A stretch of DNA of 64,000 bases, taken from Auanema rhodensis (taxonomy: Eukaryota > Nematoda > Chromadorea > Rhabditida > Rhabditidae). Made by a program: the position numbers and the translations under genes. Numbering within the stretch: position 1 is the first letter of the stretch; the number at the start of each line of letters is the position of its first letter. This document shows, piece after piece, positions 61,101 through 64,000 of this stretch. Below the pieces are notes generated by a model. The model ran no database searches. It was not told where the DNA came from and was given only the letters and a program-made list of their open reading frames with translations. The DNA is taken from contig OZ059895.1 in the NCBI GenBank assembly GCA_964057225.1, positions 8,432,001-8,496,000 of the forward strand, written 5' to 3'.

Positions 61101-64000
61101 ATACGTATGTATATTCCAAAGATTATATTTAGATATTTTATTTTTTAACTATATATATATATTATTAATATTAATATTATTAAAATACTTTTGAACATTA
61201 CCACCATCATCGTCATAAATAACAAGAATTCTGAAGATATTCATTAAAGATTTTATAAAATAAAGAGTCTTCATGCATACATATTCCTTAAAAGGAAAAA
61301 TTTGTTTAGAAGATGCTCTTCAAAACATCATCGACATTGAGTGTTTGTAAAGAGCAAGCACAATCAATGTTGCTAAATGACTATCCAAGGGCCTTATGTT
61401 CAGTTACATTCAGTAATTTCAGGAAACTTTATTCTTAACGCTATTATAGGCTATTACAAGAGTATAAACGTCTTTCTATAAAGCTCTATTGTGCATAGAA
61501 ATTCAAATACTGCCGCTTAAGTTTGTCTGAATAGCTGCAGATCAAAAACGAATGTTTAGATGACAGTCTGCTTTCGGAAGAAGCTTAATAGCTTTCAGCA
61601 AACGAAAAATGAACATCAAAGAGTCGGCCGTACTAAGTATGATACAGCTTTATGATGGTAATTACATCTGATTTACGGATGTTGATTAGTTATTTTACGA
61701 CAACATTGATGAAAGGGTCATCATCACATGTTATATCATTCATCTGGTACTTCTTATTTCTTATCGAAGTTTGATTAGTTTTAACTATAATTCAACACTC
61801 AAAAACGGTAATTATGGCAACATTGGAAAACTATTTTAGAGCTTGAATCTTACATTACGAAACTAACTTATTAATTTATTATAACTTACACACACGAATA
61901 CAACACCACCGTTTCACATTCTTTTGAAATTTAAAATGAGATTCTTATATCAATTTTACGTGTAAATTCACGTATATTAAGACTTTTGAAATATTGTAAT
62001 AATGCCAAAGTATTGATTATTCATATTTAGATTAATAACAATATATGAATCATAATGGGTATATTTGTATTCACATTAGCAAACAATAGAAATTTATTTC
62101 TTAAGTAATTTCATATTTAAAATCATTTACTTAGCTTTTGTTATAAATTTGTTAAAAAAAAAAGATTAGTATTGATCATCAGGAAATCGGAAATTTTTGA
62201 ACAACTGATTGTAAATTCAGAATGAAAACAAATGGTCCAAACATATTCGCACCATGTCGTTAATCTTTATTTTTCATAGTTTAATATGAAATTTAATAGA
62301 AAGCGGCATTTTCTATGAAATAGTAAAAGATTAAAATCAAATAACATATAATGAACTTCCTCACCTATGCACATTGTGATAATCTAAGCCAGTTGTTCTA
62401 ATAGATTTCGAAGACATTGCTGTTGTTTAAGACGAAATATTAATTTCTTGATTTTCAGGATCATACTCGCCAAGACCGTCGAACATTCAAACATCATACA
62501 TTACAAGTTTGTCAGGAAGATGAGAAATGCTCTTCGGTAAGTATGGGGATTGTAATATTATAAATACTTAGATTTTAAAACTGCAGTATATCAACTATTA
62601 TTTGAAAAACAACAAGCTTAATAATAATAGAATAATGTGCATTTTCATTTAAATATTCACTTAATCACCATCAGATTATTAGCCAGATCAGCCCAGCTAT
62701 ATTGGGTAATGAACAGCAGATTCCAAATGTTCACGCATTGCAACTTTAATATTTGCTTTTCTTATTTGATATGCTGTCATGTGCTGTCTTTCTCAAGCAT
62801 CACAGGATCACGTAATCACGTGGATTTGCATATCTTCTGCTGTCTGCCTCTCTCGCTATCTTATGGTTACAATAAGGCTGTCTGTTCCTGACCCATTGTA
62901 ACAGATCACAATACTACGTTTAACCAGCATCCTCCCAAAATGGATACATATCTGTCATCATGTCATATAAGGGAAGTGCAAATATCTATGATCCAATGCA
63001 GAATAGCTAAATGAATAGCGAGTATAAACGATTCATAGCTCGAAGAAGGATAAAAATGAGTAATAAGAGTAGAGGGGGTTCAGCATGTAACAGGAAATTA
63101 CCTTAAGTAGAAATAAAAAATAGAAAGTATAACTTAAGAAGATTATATCTATCTATGTATGTATGCACAGATATTACGTATTTATTATAAATGCTTTAAC
63201 AAACAACAATTAACAGATAAGGTCAGGATGAGCACAAGAAGAAGGAGAAGGTATTACAGTTAGCATACCAAAGAGATTAGGATAAATCGCTTTTTACAAA
63301 ATTATTTGTTTTCCTGACTTATTCTTAGCATATCTATGCCATATTCATAGGTTTATGGCATATTTGGATTGTGCCTGCTTGCTAGTATATTCATCGACCC
63401 CTTAACGTTAAGATTTTGCAAATAATGTTTAGCACTTCTGTATTTTAACAATTTCTATATAAGGGATAAAATAAAATAATAAAATGATAGATAATATGAA
63501 GCTTTATAGCTGAAATAGTAAAAATAATGGATTGGAAGAATATTTTGGATTTAAAAACAACGCATTTGTTTATTCATAATTAATCGATTATTTTGACCTC
63601 GATTGGAATAAATTCATTCAATTTCAAAAAACAGGAAATAGCGGTTGTATATAATATTTTCAACATAAAATGATTATCCGTGTATTAATTAAATATTTAT
63701 ATTTCAGTGTCTACTTCCTTGTAAGTATTTTCATTCGCATGATTTCACTACATGTAAAATAGAAGCTTGTCAGGTATTCACTAAATTTTTAGGAAAAAAA
63801 TCTTAATTTATAACAATTATAGACTCAAATTGCAAAAAAAGAATGTGATCGTTCATGTGATTTTCTTCAATATAGTTATATTGAAAAGTTAGGCGATTGC
63901 CCAACAGAAAGCAATTATTCACAATATGTTAGTTATTGAAATATGATTTCTTTAAAAACTTTTATTCTTAAAGGAATGTTCTGCTAGTTGTCACATGGAT
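58173..64000 (+). CDS. kal-1: Anosmin-1 / KAL-1, N-terminal cysteine-rich part (continues past the window)
   Basis: Anosmin-1 is a secreted matrix protein that guides axons and epithelial morphogenesis through heparan sulfate and FGF receptor binding. Visible exons: 58173-58295, 62459-62536, 63708-63773, 63823-63927 and 63974 onward. The first residues MCIILYLLTIVASSTCF form a signal peptide. The Cys pattern then follows human anosmin closely: CQSRCLEQLQI, CQEDEKCSSCLLPCK, CKIEACQ, ECDRSCDFLQYSYIEKLGDC and ECSASC, where human has CASRCLSLQI, CQNHKQCSKCLEPCK and CLTSCEFLKYILLVKQGDC. The WAP and fibronectin III domains expected next are beyond the window. Introns 1 (4,163 nt) and 2 (1,171 nt) are far longer than elsewhere, as is common for developmentally regulated genes. 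The start follows CTAAG with no spacer. Confidence 0.88.
60472..60488 (+). repeat. G-run block, possible G-quadruplex
   Basis: Two long G runs, six and seven bases, separated by one A, followed by CAGG. With split runs it can provide four G-tracts. It lies inside KAL-1 intron 1 on the transcribed-sense strand. Folding is predicted, not shown. Confidence 0.4.
61957..61974. repeat. Inverted repeat TACGTG-6-CACGTA in KAL-1 intron 1
   Basis: Two exact 6-base arms around a 6-base spacer, with the same ACGTG core as the palindromes at 39573 and 42841. Seen directly; a transcription-factor role is inferred. Confidence 0.4.

Larger units (their letters stand above)
58296..62458 (+). other. First intron of KAL-1 (4.2 kb)
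   Basis: A GTTAG donor at 58296 and TTTTCAG acceptor ending 62458. It is AT-rich and has no nested gene that I can support. It contains a TTCTTTGGTTATTT word at about 59020, TA runs near 59660 and 61145, a G-run block at 60472-60488, an acidic 60-codon open frame at 60584-60766 and an ACGTG inverted repeat at 61957-61974. Long first introns often hold enhancers; that is inference here. Confidence 0.7.

Overview
This is a eukaryotic window, most likely from an invertebrate animal with a compact genome and spliced-leader trans-splicing. A nematode outside the C. elegans group is the best guess; rotifers and other SL-using phyla cannot be excluded. The reasons are: AT-rich DNA; genes cut into many small exons by introns of mostly 35-60 nt; animal-type orthologues (claspin, TAF1, RAE1, anosmin/KAL-1, a visinin-family calcium sensor, a PTP1B-like phosphatase); and a splice-acceptor-like ...AG just upstream of the start codon of every gene, which with tight same-strand spacing suggests SL trans-splicing and operons. 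No bacterial, viral or CRISPR features were seen.

Layout. 1-483 (-): 5' end of eEF2. 834-3650 (+): claspin, followed 178 nt later by mitochondrial ribosomal protein mL54 (3829-4396), an operon-like pair. 4562-6653 (-): membrane-anchored cathepsin B-like protease. 6654-9802: no supported gene. 9803-20333 (-): F-box protein, then TAF1, then ESCRT-III CHMP6/VPS20. 20334-21711: divergent intergenic region. 21712-23366 (+): PTP1B-like tyrosine phosphatase with a C-terminal membrane tail. 23949-26552 (+): RAE1/Gle2. 28874-30247 (-): neuronal calcium sensor.

30248-51559 is a gene-poor stretch of about 21 kb with GC-rich islands, GA/CT and AT microsatellites and palindromes; I could not prove a gene in it, but 32.9-34.8 kb has weak coding-like islands on the minus strand. 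51560-56536 (+): ERCC1, NUBP1 and the mitochondrial-type beta-ketoacyl synthase OXSM. 56662-56733 (-): tRNA-Asp(GTC). 58173 to the window end (+): 5' part of an anosmin-1/KAL-1 gene with introns of 4.2 and 1.2 kb.

Most genes are housekeeping: translation, replication checkpoint, transcription initiation, nucleotide excision repair, cytosolic Fe-S assembly, mitochondrial fatty acid synthesis, mRNA export and membrane scission. The two neuronal-type genes (calcium sensor, KAL-1) sit next to the large non-coding stretches. Exon joins were read by eye. For ten genes the joined exon lengths sum to a multiple of three and, where I know the family, to about the usual length, which supports the models. 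TAF1 exons were not all individually fixed.
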